Positions 47,642 to 60,069 of a stretch of DNA of 64,000 nt are shown in pieces. Made by a program: the position numbers and the translations under genes. This DNA comes from Doris montereyensis (taxonomy: Eukaryota; Mollusca; Gastropoda; Nudibranchia; Dorididae). Where the stretch lies: contig JAXRKP010000006.1 of assembly GCA_037039925.1 (NCBI GenBank), forward strand, positions 427,001-491,000, read 5' to 3'. How positions within the stretch are numbered: position 1 is the first letter of the stretch; each line of letters starts with the position of its first letter. The notes beneath the pieces are model-generated. The model made no database searches. It worked only from the letters and a program-made list of their open reading frames with translations, and was not told the DNA's origin.

Positions 47642-48886
47642 CCAGCAACAAAATGAAAAGAAAGCGCTTTTGACGACAATTGTTCCTTTCTCCCACGAGC
47701 CCCCCCCCCCCCCCCACAATCACTTCTTACTCCGTCATCACTCACCCCCCCTCTCTAACTATCTACAGTCACATTTAGCACAAACTTGTCTTTATCGATC
47801 GATAATTTACGCAGAATACGGGACGGGATGGGAGCGGTGGCTGGCAAACCTTGAACTCTACTTGAACCTGTGCTAAGTATTATTTTTCTCTCTCTCTCGT
47901 TGAAAGTTTTTAGTAATATTGTAGTTATGCCAAGGAGACTGTGCATATGGAGACGTAAAGATAATGGACTTCTAAACCTCCCGTTATCTTGTCTTTATTT
48001 ATTAGAACATAATAAATATGAAAGCCTATTGATTGCCGGACTTCTTTACATAAGTTTCAACGATAAGCCAAAGCAGGTTTTGCTAATGCAATGAACGGTC
48101 TCAGAATCTAACCTGATCAGTCTCCTCTGATGTCCGATCATCGATTTTTGATGAGCACATGGCCGTAGCACATGGCCGTAAGAGTAATCCAAAAACAAAA
48201 TATTCGCAAAGCCAACCAGACAATTTAAAAACAAAAATTTCATGATTTCCCAATAGGCTTACACGCGATGAACTACGAGACAATAGCTCGATTAATATTA
48301 CCGTTATTAGATCTCAGATCGAAAAAAATATTTTTTGTTTCTCGTAGACAGCCAGTAGTCTCATGGTATTCTCACTCTCATTTAGAGTTACCTATGATTT
48401 TTTTCGTGTCTTTTACAGAATATATGGTGGTAGGAATACGTTTTCTTTCACTTAAGATCAAAAACGGCGCTTTACGTATTTTTCAACTGTTTTTTTCAGC
48501 TCTTAATGTGTGTTCATTTGTAGACATCAGTTGTTACATAATAACAAAAAATCTGAAACCTCCCTCACGTGATTGCAAAAGATAAAAAAATTTAGGGCCA
48601 AATTTGAACAATTCTCTTCCACATGGAATTAAAGAAAACAGAATAAAAGGTCGTTGACCTCACCTACCTTAAGGTGAAAAGGACTTATTAAAAAGAGGGA
48701 AATGTGGTCTGTCTGGATTTGACGTTTATTCACAAAACACACAAATGCAAATTTCACAATATTATGTTTTTTATATCTGCGATGTCAAAGCTATACATGG
48801 ACCAAATGTTAAGAAGATTCATCAATTAGACTTTGAGGAACATTAATTGAAGAGTTCAATTATATCCATTTTTGTGAAACCTGATA
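46999..48886 (+). mobile_element. TIR element T1, forward copy (1.9 kb)
   Basis: It starts ATATGGCAGGTTTCACAAAA and ends CATTTTTGTGAAACCTGATA, the inverted repeat. The reverse complement of the whole, in order, is 49297-51504. It contains a (GA)n tract at 47560-47635 and a C-run at 47700. No transposase-like coding was seen, so it is probably non-autonomous. Confidence 0.82.
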
Positions 48887-49296
48887 TATTTTTTTTTCTC
48901 AGCACAATATAGAATTTGTTGCATGCACGGTATTGGAATGTTTCTTTATTGTTTAAATGCATTGTAATTTAGGAAATTTGAAAATGGGAGGACCAATCGA
49001 ATTACAGTTCTTATAAATGTTTGTCTTCGCAGAGGCATGTGTTGAATTTATCCAGAGAAATTGCTTTCCGTTGGTTAAGCATACTGCAGATTTATTGGCA
49101 GATCAATAAAACCTAAATATGCCAATCAAATGAAAAGTTCACTTCCAATTTCAATTGAGCTTAGTCAGTCACAGTGGTGATATGTGAGTGGCAAATTTCA
49201 CCCCTATTGTCGAGATCTGGCCACACCCCCAGAAACGTACAGCAAGCTTTTCGGATGAAAACGAAAATGACGTACATATATATATATATATATAAC
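48887..49296. other. 410-bp spacer between the opposed T1 copies
   Basis: AT-rich and unrelated to the arms, ending in a (TA)n run at 49276-49292. Nothing coding recognised. Confidence 0.6.
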
Positions 49297-50369
49297 ATAT
49301 GGCAGGTTTCACAAAAATGGGACCCAATGATAACTTGAACTCTTCAATTAATCTTTCTCAAAGTCTAATTGATGAATCTTCTTAACATTTGGTCCATGTA
49401 TAGCTTTGACATCGCAGATATAAAAATCATAATATTGTGAAATTTGCTTTCAATTTGTGTGTTTTGTGAATATTTTTTGGGTGTGTTTCCCTCTTTTTAA
49501 TAAGTCCTTTTCACCTTAAGGTAGGTGAGGTCAATGACCTTTTATTCTGTTTTCTTTAATTCCATGTGAAAGAGAATTGTTCAAAGAAAATTTGACGAGT
49601 TCTAATTTTTAAAAATCTTTTGCAGTGATCACGTGAGGCAGGTTTCAGATTTTCGTTTTTATGTAACAACTGTGATCTACAAATGAACACACAGTAAGAG
49701 CTGAAAAAAACAGTTGAAAAATACGTAGAAGCACCGTTTTATGATCTGGAGTGAAAGAAAACGTATTTCTATGACCATGTAAACTGTAAAAGATACGAAA
49801 AAATCATAGGTAACTCTAAATGAGAGTGAGAATATCATGAGACTACTGTCTGTCTACAAAACCTTATGGTCAGACAAAACATATTTTTTTTCGATCTGAG
49901 ATCTAATAACGGTAATATTGCGTCGAGTTATTTTCTCGTAGTTCATCTCGTGTACAAGCCTATTGAGAAATCATGAAATTTTTGTTTTTAAATTGTCCGG
50001 TTGGCTTTGCAGAATATTTTGTCTTTGGGTGCCCCTTACGGCCATGGCTGACGGCCATGCGCTTACGTACGCACACAAATTTAGACGATGATCGGCCATC
50101 AGAAAGGAGACTGATCATGTTAGATTCGGAGACCATTCAGGTTAGATTCGGTTGCATTAGCAAAACCTACTTTGGCTTATCGTGAGTGAAACTTATGTAA
50201 AGAAGTCCGGCAATCAATAGGCTTTCATGATTTATTACTTTCTAATAAATAAAGACAAGATAATTGGCAATACGGGAGGTTTAGAAGTCCACTACAACGA
50301 TAGTGACTCTACGTCTCCACTATGCAGTCTTCTTCGCATAACAATACAATATTACTAAAAACGCATTTA

Positions 50370-50429
<60 letters not shown>

Positions 50430-50743
50430 ATAATACTAATAGTAGTAATAGCACAGGTTCAAGTAGAGTTCAAGTTTTGTCAGCCACCGCTCCCATCCCG
50501 TCCCGTATTCCGCGAAGCAATTATCGATTGATAAAGACACAAGTTTGTGCTAGATTCTAGTGAAGGGGCGCTCTATACTCTATGTGACTGTAGATAGTCG
50601 GAGAGGGGGGGCGGTGATGATGGGAGTAGGGGAGAAGTGATGATGGGAGTAGGGGAGAAGTGATGGAGGGGGGGGGGCTACGGGGGAAAAAGAACTATTG
50701 TCGTCAAAAAGCGCTTTCTTTTCGGTGAGGGTTTTGTTGCTGG

Positions 50744-50823
<80 letters not shown>

Positions 50824-51504
50824 CTACCTCTTTTTCTCTTTCTTTTTCTCTCCCTCCTCTCTCTCTATTGGCAAATATTGGCCTATACGTATCGCATCCT
50901 CACTCGTTTATATAAGTCGTGAAGTTTACCGTACCGGTTTCAGCAGAGTGGTACACACGATAAACCCGTAACACGTAATAAGGATAGTATAAAGGCGTAT
51001 AATCACAGAATTTTATAAAAACGGGACAAAAAAAAGCATCGGTTTTCATCCATCCACACGATCCAGAACACGCGAGTCATCTAATCAACGGTAAGGCACC
51101 GGCCGTGGACTCCACGCCCGAGGTGTCGGGAAATACAAACACAGACTTCACATCGTATTGAAAACTAGGGAAAAGTCAGGGAACTCTCCAAACCAGATGC
51201 CAAAGCGTTACGTCACTAAATAAACGCCAGGAAAACCTCAGTCAACGGACGCGTGTAGTTCGCGTAACATTACGTCACTAGCATTGGACCCAGCTTTTCA
51301 GAGTTATGCGCCTTGACTGATTTACATGACTTTTAAGAGCTAATTTACTCGCCTCACAGTCCTTTACTATCTCTTAAAGTCATATATCTGGAATCCTCAT
51401 GTTCTAAGCTTTAACATGGTACATAACACTTGTAAGAAATATAACATGTACATTTTGACAAAAGAGGGAAATGGGGATGGACCATTTTGTGAAACCTGCC
51501 ATAT
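49297..51504 (-). mobile_element. TIR element T1, reverse copy (2.2 kb)
   Basis: Inverted copy of 46999-48886, starting ATATGGCAGGTTTCACAAAA and ending ACCATTTTGTGAAACCTGCC then ATAT. About 300 bp longer through expanded microsatellites ((GA)n at 50375-50427, (CT)n at 50750-50820), a GGGAGTAGGGGAGAAGTGAT tandem near 50620-50665 and small indels. Confidence 0.82.
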
Positions 51505-51689
51505 ACGTCCTGCGTGCTTCTAGGGTTAAGAATTGATGTCCTGTTTGACCCAGAAGTGAATGTAACTAAAAAAAAAAGGTGGCTAGGCGGTGTTTCATTC
51601 TTATAAATCCCAAGTAGTGTTAATAGGTGGGGGGGGGGGGGAACCTCAAGTGATTTTTTTGCTTTTAGTATGTACATATGAGTAACTGT

Positions 51690-52385
51690 CAAAATACAGT
51701 CATCATATTATATCATTGAAAAGTTTGTAGCATCCTTGGTTTCCATAAAAAATGGCCATCTTGAATTCTGACTCAATTTTCAAAATCTATCTCCTCCTTA
51801 GTTATGAATAAAATATTAAAATCACTCAAAACCTGTGCAGATCGTCTTTTTCATTCAATATCTAAAGATTGACGTCAGCTTTTTTTGATATTTTGGATAA
51901 GTTTTTTTTGTGTGAATTTTTGAAAATACTACTATATCGTGAATGTTCAAAAATGACATTTATTAAAAAAAAAAAAAAATTCTCAAAAAGTTTACAATAT
52001 GATATTTAAAAAAAAACTGGCGTCATTCTATTAACATTGACAAGAGTAACCTGTGTGCCTAATATAATACAAATCGTTTGGTAAATGACGGAGGAGATAG
52101 AATTTTAAGGTGGAAAAACTACATTTCGAGAAAAATGCAAGTAAAAAAATCAAAAGAAAATAACACAAAACAAACTTCAGGCGGGTTTCCTTTGTTGTAG
52201 CAGCCCCTTATTCTTTCGACAGTCTCTGGCATTGTTACTAATGTAAATAGGATTATAAATCTAGGTTTAGATGTGCACTGTTGTGAAAACAGACGTCGAA
52301 ATGACCAGTTTGTTGTTTTTTTCCTCTATATCCTATGCTTGTGCGCACGTTTACATATTTATGACACGCAACGATTCTTATATCA
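51690..52385 (-). repeat. Dispersed repeat family R1, copy 3
   Basis: Reverse-strand match to 6620-6960, including the CAAGATGGCC-like block and TGCTTGTGCGCACGTTTACA as the far end. It is the longest copy seen. Confidence 0.65.
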
Positions 52386-52389
52386 CAAC

Positions 52390-53078
52390 TCGATGAGCTG
52401 AAGCATAGATCGGTGTCAGCAGAAACAAGGTCAAGTTGGTATTGCTAAATTTGGCGATTAACCGCCAATATACGGGTTTTTACTGCCATCTTCTCAGTCA
52501 GTGTTAGGGTAATTTATGTCAAAATTTTTATTGTTTTTACCTACCCTCACCTACAAAATAATGTAAAAAAAAAATAATGCGTTATGTGGATATTTTTCTG
52601 CCATGAACTTGTTTGTAGATAAATGATCGTTCTACCTGAATATATGCAAAGAACAGGAAATCAACCTTTTGGTTCAAAACTCGTCAGTCCAGGTGCCCCC
52701 CCCCCCCCCCCCCTCCTTAACTATCAGAAATAAGTATTTTTATTAAGTATAAAATATATCTATTCTATCTTATGACTTTTATTCAGAGGGGAGAACGTTT
52801 TTAAACCACTAGATCTGGGAGTCGATGGGAGTGGTTTTGTGTCATAAATTATTTTTTTTAAAGGCTACTGACAGCGGCTTGGGGAATATCAAAAGTTAAA
52901 ACAAAAAGAGATTAATTAGTCTATTGTTTTATCCACTTCCATCCATAAAAACAAATCAAATAAATAACGAGAAGATATTGCAGCACCGATGATGATAGTT
53001 ATTTTTGATCATTTCTATAATTTTATTTTTGATCATTTATCCACTGGTATACTTAAGCATGGCTACAATACGACCAAC
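52390..53078. promoter_or_regulatory. Region upstream of the PTCD3-like gene, no clear promoter motif
   Basis: AT-rich, with a C-run at 52694-52712. No convincing TATA box or initiator could be assigned. It is the expected place for the promoter and 5' UTR, but this is positional inference only. Confidence 0.25.
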
Positions 53079-53273
53079 ATGCGGTACATTAAAGCATCTT
53101 TCCATGTCCTGATTTTGCGGTACATGTACCCACATCGTAAGCAAATTAGCAAAGGGCTGCTATATTTATCATCTACAGAGGACTTGCATTTTGCGCAACA
53201 TACCGTGCAAGAAATGAGATCAATTCACAAGGAAAAGACAATGGATCCACCTTCGCTGTTTCAACAAATAATG
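53079..53273 (+). CDS. PTCD3: PTCD3-like exon 1: predicted mitochondrial presequence
   Basis: It starts at ATG 53079 and ends at donor gtaagtga. The first frame reads MRYIKASFHVLILRYMYPHR then KQISKG. With one G added in GGG 53154-53156 the frame continues AAIFIIYRGLAFCATYRARN and on to AVSTNN, ending one base into the codon finished by exon 2. Without that correction the only frame that fits exon 2 has a TAG just upstream. The start and this frame correction are inferred. Confidence 0.55.
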
Positions 53274-55261
53274 GTAAGTGAGATTTGGTAGTAAAATCCC
53301 AGCAGACCGGATTAGTAATAAATAGTAATGTGGGTACTACTTTTTGAAGAAGGCTTTTTTTAGGGGTGGGGTGGGGGGGCGCAATTGAAGGCAAATTATC
53401 TTCTTCTTCTTCATAATAACTGACCAAGTCAATTCTTGAGTAATATTACTGTTAGCGTGGATATTTTAAGTTAACTCAAAAGTGTCCTGAGTTTGAAATG
53501 AAAGATTTGATCCCATTTTACCGTAACCAAAGGTTGATTTTTCAGGAGAGCTATAAAATCATAGAAAACTATGAAATTTGCGATCGAAAGTGTACTATAT
53601 ATTAGTAGCGCATAGTTCATGGCCTATGACTATGAGGCGTTGTAGCAAAACTATAATATTGTAAGCTTGTAATCACGACACTGGTTCACGCCCCATGGTT
53701 AGTACAGGGTTTTTTTTCTTTTCACAATGTTGAGTCTTAAGAAAGGTACTTGACTCTACTTTCCTCACTTCAGGTGTGAGTGAGTACCCAGCTATAGGTA
53801 GAGAAAAATCTTGTCAGAATGTTTGTACGAAAAGCCTAATAGGCTTGTGTACTGCATGCTCCCTCTGCAGTTGAGGACTTTGAATGAATGGCCTGCTGGG
53901 GTTAAAGGATGTACAGTTAGTGAGCCTGCTCTTGTGCATGGATACATACTATACATCCATCTTTTTATGTATATATACATGATTAGGCGGAACAACTATA
54001 GGATGTCATGTCCTAATTAACAAAAGACATCAGATATAGTTATAATGAGAAAGAAAACATAACAAATTTATCACCATCCTTGAAGGTTAAACATCTGATA
54101 GGTCCCTGGGGCATTGCATCCCAATGCTGTGTTGACAGTAGGCATGTTATTTGTAGGGTACTGGAAGTGCATATATAATTGTTGTTGTTAAACCAACTAA
54201 AATCAAAATGGCAGCTGGTGCGGTTTGCTTGACTTGTTCCAGGATTTTTATTTTTTTCATTGTTATCATTATCATGGTATAATAAATGTTTTACTCAAAC
54301 TTATATGAAATGTGGGGTGTGCAGGTCCTGGATAGAGGTGATTTTAATCTGTTTCAAAGACATAGAAACGGACGGACAGACAGATAAAAAGAGAGGCAGA
54401 CAAACAGCCAGAGAGAAAACGAGTATGTGAGAACGAGAGACAAACAAAGAGAGGGTGGATTGAAGAAGAACGAGAGAGAGGCATATCATATAGAGAGAAA
54501 GAAAGGGAAACAGATAAACAAACAAAATAATTCTTTTTTCAATTCTCCATTTTTAGATTAGAGGAAAGATTTGTGAATGAGGATATTTGTCTTGTGGTTG
54601 CCATTGTACCACCACATTGTTTACTTTCAGGATGCCATTTTTGATCAAATAGCTTTTCTTATAACTTTTTGGCTGAAACTTTGCACACCCATTAGGCAAT
54701 CCCATGTTAAACAGTACAGATTTTTGATAAATGCATATATAATATATCTTTTGTTTTGTGAATTCTTGATGAATGAGGGTCTCGATATCAAGTATTCATC
54801 AGTGTTTGTAGCTTAGTTTTCATTATTCTTTCATTCTATCTGCAGATGGAGATCTTCCACCCATAACAATTCCAAACAAAATCAACAGGTATGGTTCTCT
54901 TAAAAGACGAAAGTCGATATCAAGTTAAGAATTTATATAAAATATATCCCTCCAATTAAAAAACAACTGTCTGTCTGTTTCCCTTTCTTTGTCTCTATAT
55001 GTATGTCTCTCTCTCGTTCTCCTTCAATCCACCCTCACTTGTTTGTCTCTCTTTCTCACACACTCTTTCGCTCTCTGGCTGCTTGCCTGTCTCTCTTTCT
55101 ATGTCTCTCTCACACACACACACATTCTCCTTCTCTTTTTTTTTTTCTTTCTCTCTCTCCATCTGTCTGTCTGTTTCCCTCCTTTTCTCTTTCTCTGTCT
55201 CCCTCTCTCTTGCCATCCACCTCTCTCTGTCTCTGTCTCTGTCTCTCTGTCTCTGTCTGTC

Positions 55262-55328
<67 letters not shown>

Positions 55329-55783
55329 CTTTATCTATCTTCCTCACTCTGTCTCTATCCGTCCATCGTCCGTCTCCCTCACTCTGTATCTGCCCATTGT
55401 CTCTCGCTCTTTTTCTCTCTCTGTGTCTATATATATATATATTATATATAGTTACGGGTGATATCAAGTATCGATACTGAAGTTACGCAGTACTCTGTAC
55501 TGAAGTTTTGCTGGCTTTTTATTGTAATGACCAGAAATCCAGAAATTAGATCTAGTAACATTAAAAAATTTCATGGATCGCAGGCAAAAGAATCTTTTCC
55601 AATCAATTCAAATACTGGCTTGATCTACTAGTTCATTCACTAAGAACTCAAAGCATGCTATTTGAAACCTACATGCTAAATATGGTGATCATGGGTGAAG
55701 TGGTCCCTGAGTTTATAGCGATAAGTTAGTGACGTTGAGCTTTATATATACATAGATCTGTATGTCTCTCTCTCCTCCTCCTC

Positions 55784-55866
<83 letters not shown>

Positions 55867-58090
55867 TCCCCCTCCCCCATGGGAACCTGGGACATCTCCA
55901 ACAGAGGAGAGGAGCAGAATAGGTACCCCGCCGTCACTCCTTCCACGTGTGTCGTAGAAGGCGCTTAAGAATATCGTGGCAGCCGCGGGTTGCGAATGGC
56001 ATACGGCAGGGTGTTGCCTATGCATTACAATCCCTTTTGTGGTGCAGAGGCGACATCTCTTTTGTCTTACCTTTGTCTTCTATCCACCCACTCTTTCATG
56101 CTCTATTGTTATGTCTTAATCTTCTCCCCTTCCTACTTTTTACTCCCCCCGTGGGAACCCGGGACCTTTCCAACAGAGGAGAGGAGCAGAATAGTTACCC
56201 CGCCGTCTCTCCATCCATACGTGTCGTAGAAGGTGACTAAGGATACCGTGGCTGCCGCGGGTTGCGAATGGCAACAAGGCAGGGTGTCGTCTATGCATTG
56301 CAAGCTCTTTTGTGACGCAGAGGCGACATTTCTTTTCTCTTACTTTTGTCTTCTATCCATCCACTCCTTTTGCTCTATTGTCATGTCTCCTCATCTTTCT
56401 ACTTCTTGGTCTCTCCTTTTGGGACAACCTCCCTTAGTGGGCGATCGTTTCCCGTGAGGTGCGACCCGTAGGGTGCCTCAACCGAGACTCTGACTCTGGT
56501 GGCTACAAATTGGCTGCGAGAAGGAAAGCTTCAACTCGCACATGCATAAAGAGAGTTAAACCAAGTTCTCTCTTATTTTGTTATATAAAATTAACAAATT
56601 AATGTTATATTAATACTGTCAACTGTATGCCTTCCTCTCGGTCAGTATTATTGTTGGCCTGTCTGTTCGTCACGCCCCCTGTCCTTATTCCTGGCCCGCA
56701 TTACATTAGTGCCCACAATACGCCAAATCTCTTCTATTCTTCTTCATGTTCTTCTTCTCTCTTCTTCTTCTTCTTCTTACTTCCATAGAGCATGAATCTG
56801 ATGAATTGATTAATTATGCATGCATTTATTGGTCAACTTCACCACATACCACTACTTCTGACGTTTTAACTATAGGAAATAATTAGGGGAAATGATTGCG
56901 AAAAAACAGACCATGAAAAGTACGGTGTGAAACAGTTTCGAGGCACTGGGTGACCGATCTCACGCGTTTATCATGGGTTTAATGGGGTCAGCTGACTAGT
57001 GAAGTATCTCACTAGTCATCTCCGGTTGTACTCTACTTTGTTCTCTAGACTCAAATGTGAATGAGTATCCAGCTATAGGTAGAGTAAGATCTTGTCAGAG
57101 TGTTTGTACGAAAGCATAACAAGCTTGTGTACTGTATACTTCCTGGGAGTTGAGAAGGATTTTGAATGAAATGGTCTGCTGGGTAATAAATGATGTACAG
57201 TCGGGTAAGCCTGCACTTATGCGGGGATGCAGACTATAAATCCATCTTTATCTTTATTTATTCAAACCAGAAGGAATCAGTTGGGAAACATCTGTTGACA
57301 TCAACCTTTTTATGTCTTTATTTTATCTGCTTCACAGAAGCCCAACAGCAGTCTTGGAAGCTTTAGCATCAACTGTCAGAAATGTAAGTTTTAAAATATT
57401 ATTATACAATTTAGAAGATTTCTTGAAAGTGCTATTCACATAACACAATCATGATTTGTCTTCTGAACTGTACGCAAGGGGGTTCAATTTCTTAAAGAAA
57501 TTCAATTTCATGTGTGCATATTATTTTACAAATTTCTTTCTTACCTTTGGCCATTTGATCTCAAATTAATGTCATTTGAAGGACAAGATCTTTGATTGAA
57601 ATAAGAACATAAAACAAGACGCATGAGCATTTCATCTGATACAGTGGCACCTCTCTAATTGGGAAAGCCGGGGAAGCTGCAAACCCGGCCAATTGGGAAG
57701 AAGTCCCAGGAACACAAATTTTTCTATTTTCTCTAAACGTGAAAAGTCCCCAGCTAATCAGGACAATTTTTCAGTTGCCAGTTCATGATTATTATAAGCG
57801 AGATACACCAGACAGCTGTTTGGAAGGTTCCGAAATCGAGCCTTGCTTGTCAACTTAACAATGCGGTATGCTGTTGATATTGGGCTGTGCTTAGAAAGCC
57901 TTTCATTGTCCACTTAACCTATCAATCACAAGGGTGGACACGCGAGGATATAATGATCCACCATGCATTCTTGATTACAGGTCTTCTCTATTTACCGTCC
58001 AATGAAATTCAAATGTGAGCGACACCATTGATTGATGCCATGTTTTGATCACCTGGTCCTGCGGTTACATTAAATTGTTCTCTTTCTCTC

Positions 58091-58121
<31 letters not shown>

Positions 58122-59595
58122 TAATATCTTTCCTAGATGGTTATATATTATCATTGCCTTTTGGATTCCCTGCCTGATTTCTTCTCTTAGTTTTCCCTCT
58201 GAGAGAGAGAGACAGACAGACAGACAAACAAACACATAGAAAGAGAGAAAAATCCCTAGGTCTCCTGGAAATCGGGAAACCCGGCTAATCAGGGCAATTT
58301 TACGATCCACCGAGATTGCCCGATTAGAGAGGTTCCACTGTACTACTGATAAGAAGTTGAAGTGTCTGAGGTGCCAAAATGAGATAAACACCTCTTCAGA
58401 CTCTATGAAACCTTGAATTTGGAAACATGTAATACATTGAAGACATTTTGCTGACTGTCGTCATTCCTTTGATCAAACGTCAGGAAAGGAGGGTATTTCA
58501 ACATGACAATGCACCCTCTCATAGGGCAAGTAGAACCAAAGATTTTCTGGAAGAACAAAGCAATTATGTCATAAAATAGCCAACAGCCTCCCCGACTTGA
58601 TCTGTATTGACCACATTTGGGACATAATGGGAATGGGAGGCAGTTTGTACTAATTCAAACCCGGACCTGTAAACGCAGATGAAGTTTGTGATTGCCTGCT
58701 TTAATCATGAAATGGAGTAAGTGAAGATCCAGTTTTTAAACCAACATTCATAATCGATGAGAAAACAGAGTGTGTGTGCGATAAGTGCAAGTGGAGGACA
58801 AACGCGATACTAACATTGCTCATTTAAAAGAAAATTCCATATTGTGATTTGTGACTTTTGATTTGGAGTGTACTATTTTAATGGTTGCCTGTGGCATGAC
58901 CTTTTGAGATATTCAAACACAGTTTTCAGAATGTTGTCAATAATTTTCTTTTTGGAATGATATTGATTTGTTCAGATAGAACCCTTACATATTCACAATT
59001 ACTTTGTATAATAAAGTGTATACTTACTTTTGCTCCTGAATATATAAGAAATATTTTCATTTTAAGGGAAGTTTTATTCTATATATATGTTAGTTTTTTG
59101 GGTTTATTTTTAAAACTGGCAGATTTTTGGGCATAGATATGTATATATATATTAAAGCACATCTTGCCAATCCTTTTGGTATGAAGGCTGATACGGTTTA
59201 AATTTATAAGGTCTTTATTGGGGATGTAGTTGGCAAGCATCCATATTCAAATTCAAGTTTTAAATGAAGACTGTAAGTTGCATAAAGTCAGATGACTAAA
59301 CAAAAAAGTGAAAATTGTATATTTGAATTTCATCATGTCATTTGAATTTTATGTCAATGTCACCTAACTTTTGTCAAAATTTGTTACGGTTGTATTATAA
59401 TATGTCTTTATTTTGCTCTTGATGTTTTTATGTATTAGAGAATGGATTAAAAACAAAAAAGATTTAAACAGATAGTCAAAGCAAGCTGATTATTATTGAA
59501 TTCTTTGTGTATTTAATGTCTCACAAGGATTTGAATCAGCCATTGTACATGTCCATTGGCGACCCTTTTCTGAGCTACACATCGGATTCTTCCTG
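53079..59595 (+). CDS. PTCD3: PTCD3-like (mS39) gene, first four exons; continues past the window
   Basis: Exons are 53079-53273, 54846-54888, 57338-57383 and 59528-59595, with consistent phases and GT/AG borders. The joined core reads GDLPPITIPNKINR, SPTAVLEALASTVRN, DLNQPLYMSIGDPFLSYTSD. The pattern of an I-x-IP-K element, a short gap, AVL-ALASTV, then a DP-L stretch matches the region just before the PPR repeats in animal PTCD3, a mitochondrial pentatricopeptide protein of the small mitoribosomal subunit (family knowledge). The N terminus from Met 53079 (MRYIKASFHVLILRYM) is basic, hydrophobic and free of acidic residues, as a mitochondrial presequence should be. One base appears missing in GGG 53154-53156. 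The PPR repeats themselves lie beyond the right edge; no fifth exon was found between 59.6 and 64 kb. Confidence 0.72.
53770..53985 (+). repeat. Dispersed repeat family R3, copy 1
   Basis: It shares CCAGCTATAGGTAGAG, ATCTTGTCAGA-TGTTTGTACG, GGCTTGTGTACTG and TGTACAGT with 57055-57255 and, in shorter form, 60410-60530, all in the same orientation within PTCD3-like introns. Confidence 0.75.
54846..54888 (+). CDS. PTCD3: PTCD3-like exon 2 (43 nt)
   Basis: The acceptor is tctatctgcag and the donor gtatggtt. It reads GDLPPITIPNKIN plus a split Arg codon. Its ITIPNK matches the conserved I-x-IP-K element of PTCD3. It is very short, so the assignment depends on phase agreement with exons 1 and 3. 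Confidence 0.68.
54970..55445. repeat. TC-rich (TCTG)n/(TC)n tract
   Basis: A long degenerate pyrimidine tract with CA runs, CTGT tetranucleotides (55256-55292) and a CT run (55293-55326), then (TA)n at 55430-55450. It lies just downstream of PTCD3-like exon 2. The ORFs in it are low-complexity artefacts. Confidence 0.9.
55770..56500 (+). repeat. (TC)n followed by two ~280-bp GGGAACC-type monomers
   Basis: A CT run at 55784-55863, then monomers starting CCCATGGGAACCTGGGAC (about 55877) and CCCGTGGGAACCCGGGAC (about 56147), and a partial end to about 56475. The two units align along their whole length. Confidence 0.85.
57055..57255 (+). repeat. Dispersed repeat family R3, copy 2
   Basis: It matches 53770-53985. 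It ends about 80 bp before PTCD3-like exon 3. Confidence 0.75.
57338..57383 (+). CDS. PTCD3: PTCD3-like exon 3 (46 nt)
   Basis: The acceptor is tctgcttcacag and the donor gtaagttt. It reads (R)SPTAVLEALASTVRN. AVL-ALASTV is the most diagnostic element of the PTCD3 N-terminal region. It ends in phase 0. Confidence 0.75.
57642..58340. mobile_element. Pogo/Tigger-like MITE, second copy
   Basis: The ends CAGTGGCACCTCTCTAATTG and GATTAGAGAGGTTCCACTG are inverted repeats flanked by TA (57640-57641 and 58341-58342). Subterminal AACCCGGCCAATTGGG-type repeats recur near both ends. It contains a (TC)n run (58080-58120) and a 76-bp family-A LINE piece. Confidence 0.85.
58440..58800 (+). pseudogene. Tc1/mariner transposase C-terminal fragment
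   Basis: It reads FQHDNAPSHRASRTKDFLEE then NYVIKWPTASPDLICIDHIW and D. The FQ-DNA-H...WP-SPDL-I-H-W-D pattern is the second half of the Tc1/mariner DDE/DDD catalytic domain. A frame change and stops follow, so it is inactive. Confidence 0.85.
59528..59595 (+). CDS. PTCD3: PTCD3-like exon 4
   Basis: The acceptor is aatgtctcacaag and the donor gtgagtgc. It reads DLNQPLYMSIGDPFLSYTSD then SS plus two bases of the next codon. Position and composition fit the segment of PTCD3 between ALASTV and the first PPR repeats. The next exon lies outside the window. Confidence 0.7.
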
Positions 59596-59599
59596 GTGA

Positions 59600-60060
59600 G
59601 TGCTTGCTAGAAAATACCAGTTTCTTTCCTTTATCATGTACACATAGTTATATCAAAAATCCCTTCAAGAGCTTTATTTTAGCAGAATTCAAGTGGTCCA
59701 AAACCCAAGATTATGATTTATGGTATGGTGGTTACGAATGCCTATACAGACAGACAGGAACTCTGCCAATGTTACAATTTTTCTGTTGTCATTGTCTTCC
59801 CCTGTCTGTTGTCATGCTTTGTTCTTCCCATCAGGAAGTGAACACTGGTATAGATCATGAATAACGACATGACATAATATTGAGGCCCCGTAGGAACAAA
59901 GAGTAAAGGAATAGACAGAAACGAATGTTTGTAATCATCAAAAGGAGCATAGTTAGCTTGTTTGATAGTGCGCTCTCTTTTCATGGCAAGGTGATGGGTG
60001 CCGACGTGAAGGTTGGTTTAATTCCATTGGTGCCAAGAGATTTTTCTCTGCCTAGATCTA
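59600..60060. other. PTCD3-like intron, nothing recognised
   Basis: No splice-bounded exon that fits the phase left by exon 4 and no repeat match within the window. Confidence 0.35.
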
Positions 60061-60069
60061 TGTAATAAC

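Noticed and set aside
54301..54525. Minus-strand hydrophobic ORF
   Set aside because: It derives from a degenerate GA/CA-rich tract next to PTCD3-like exon 2.
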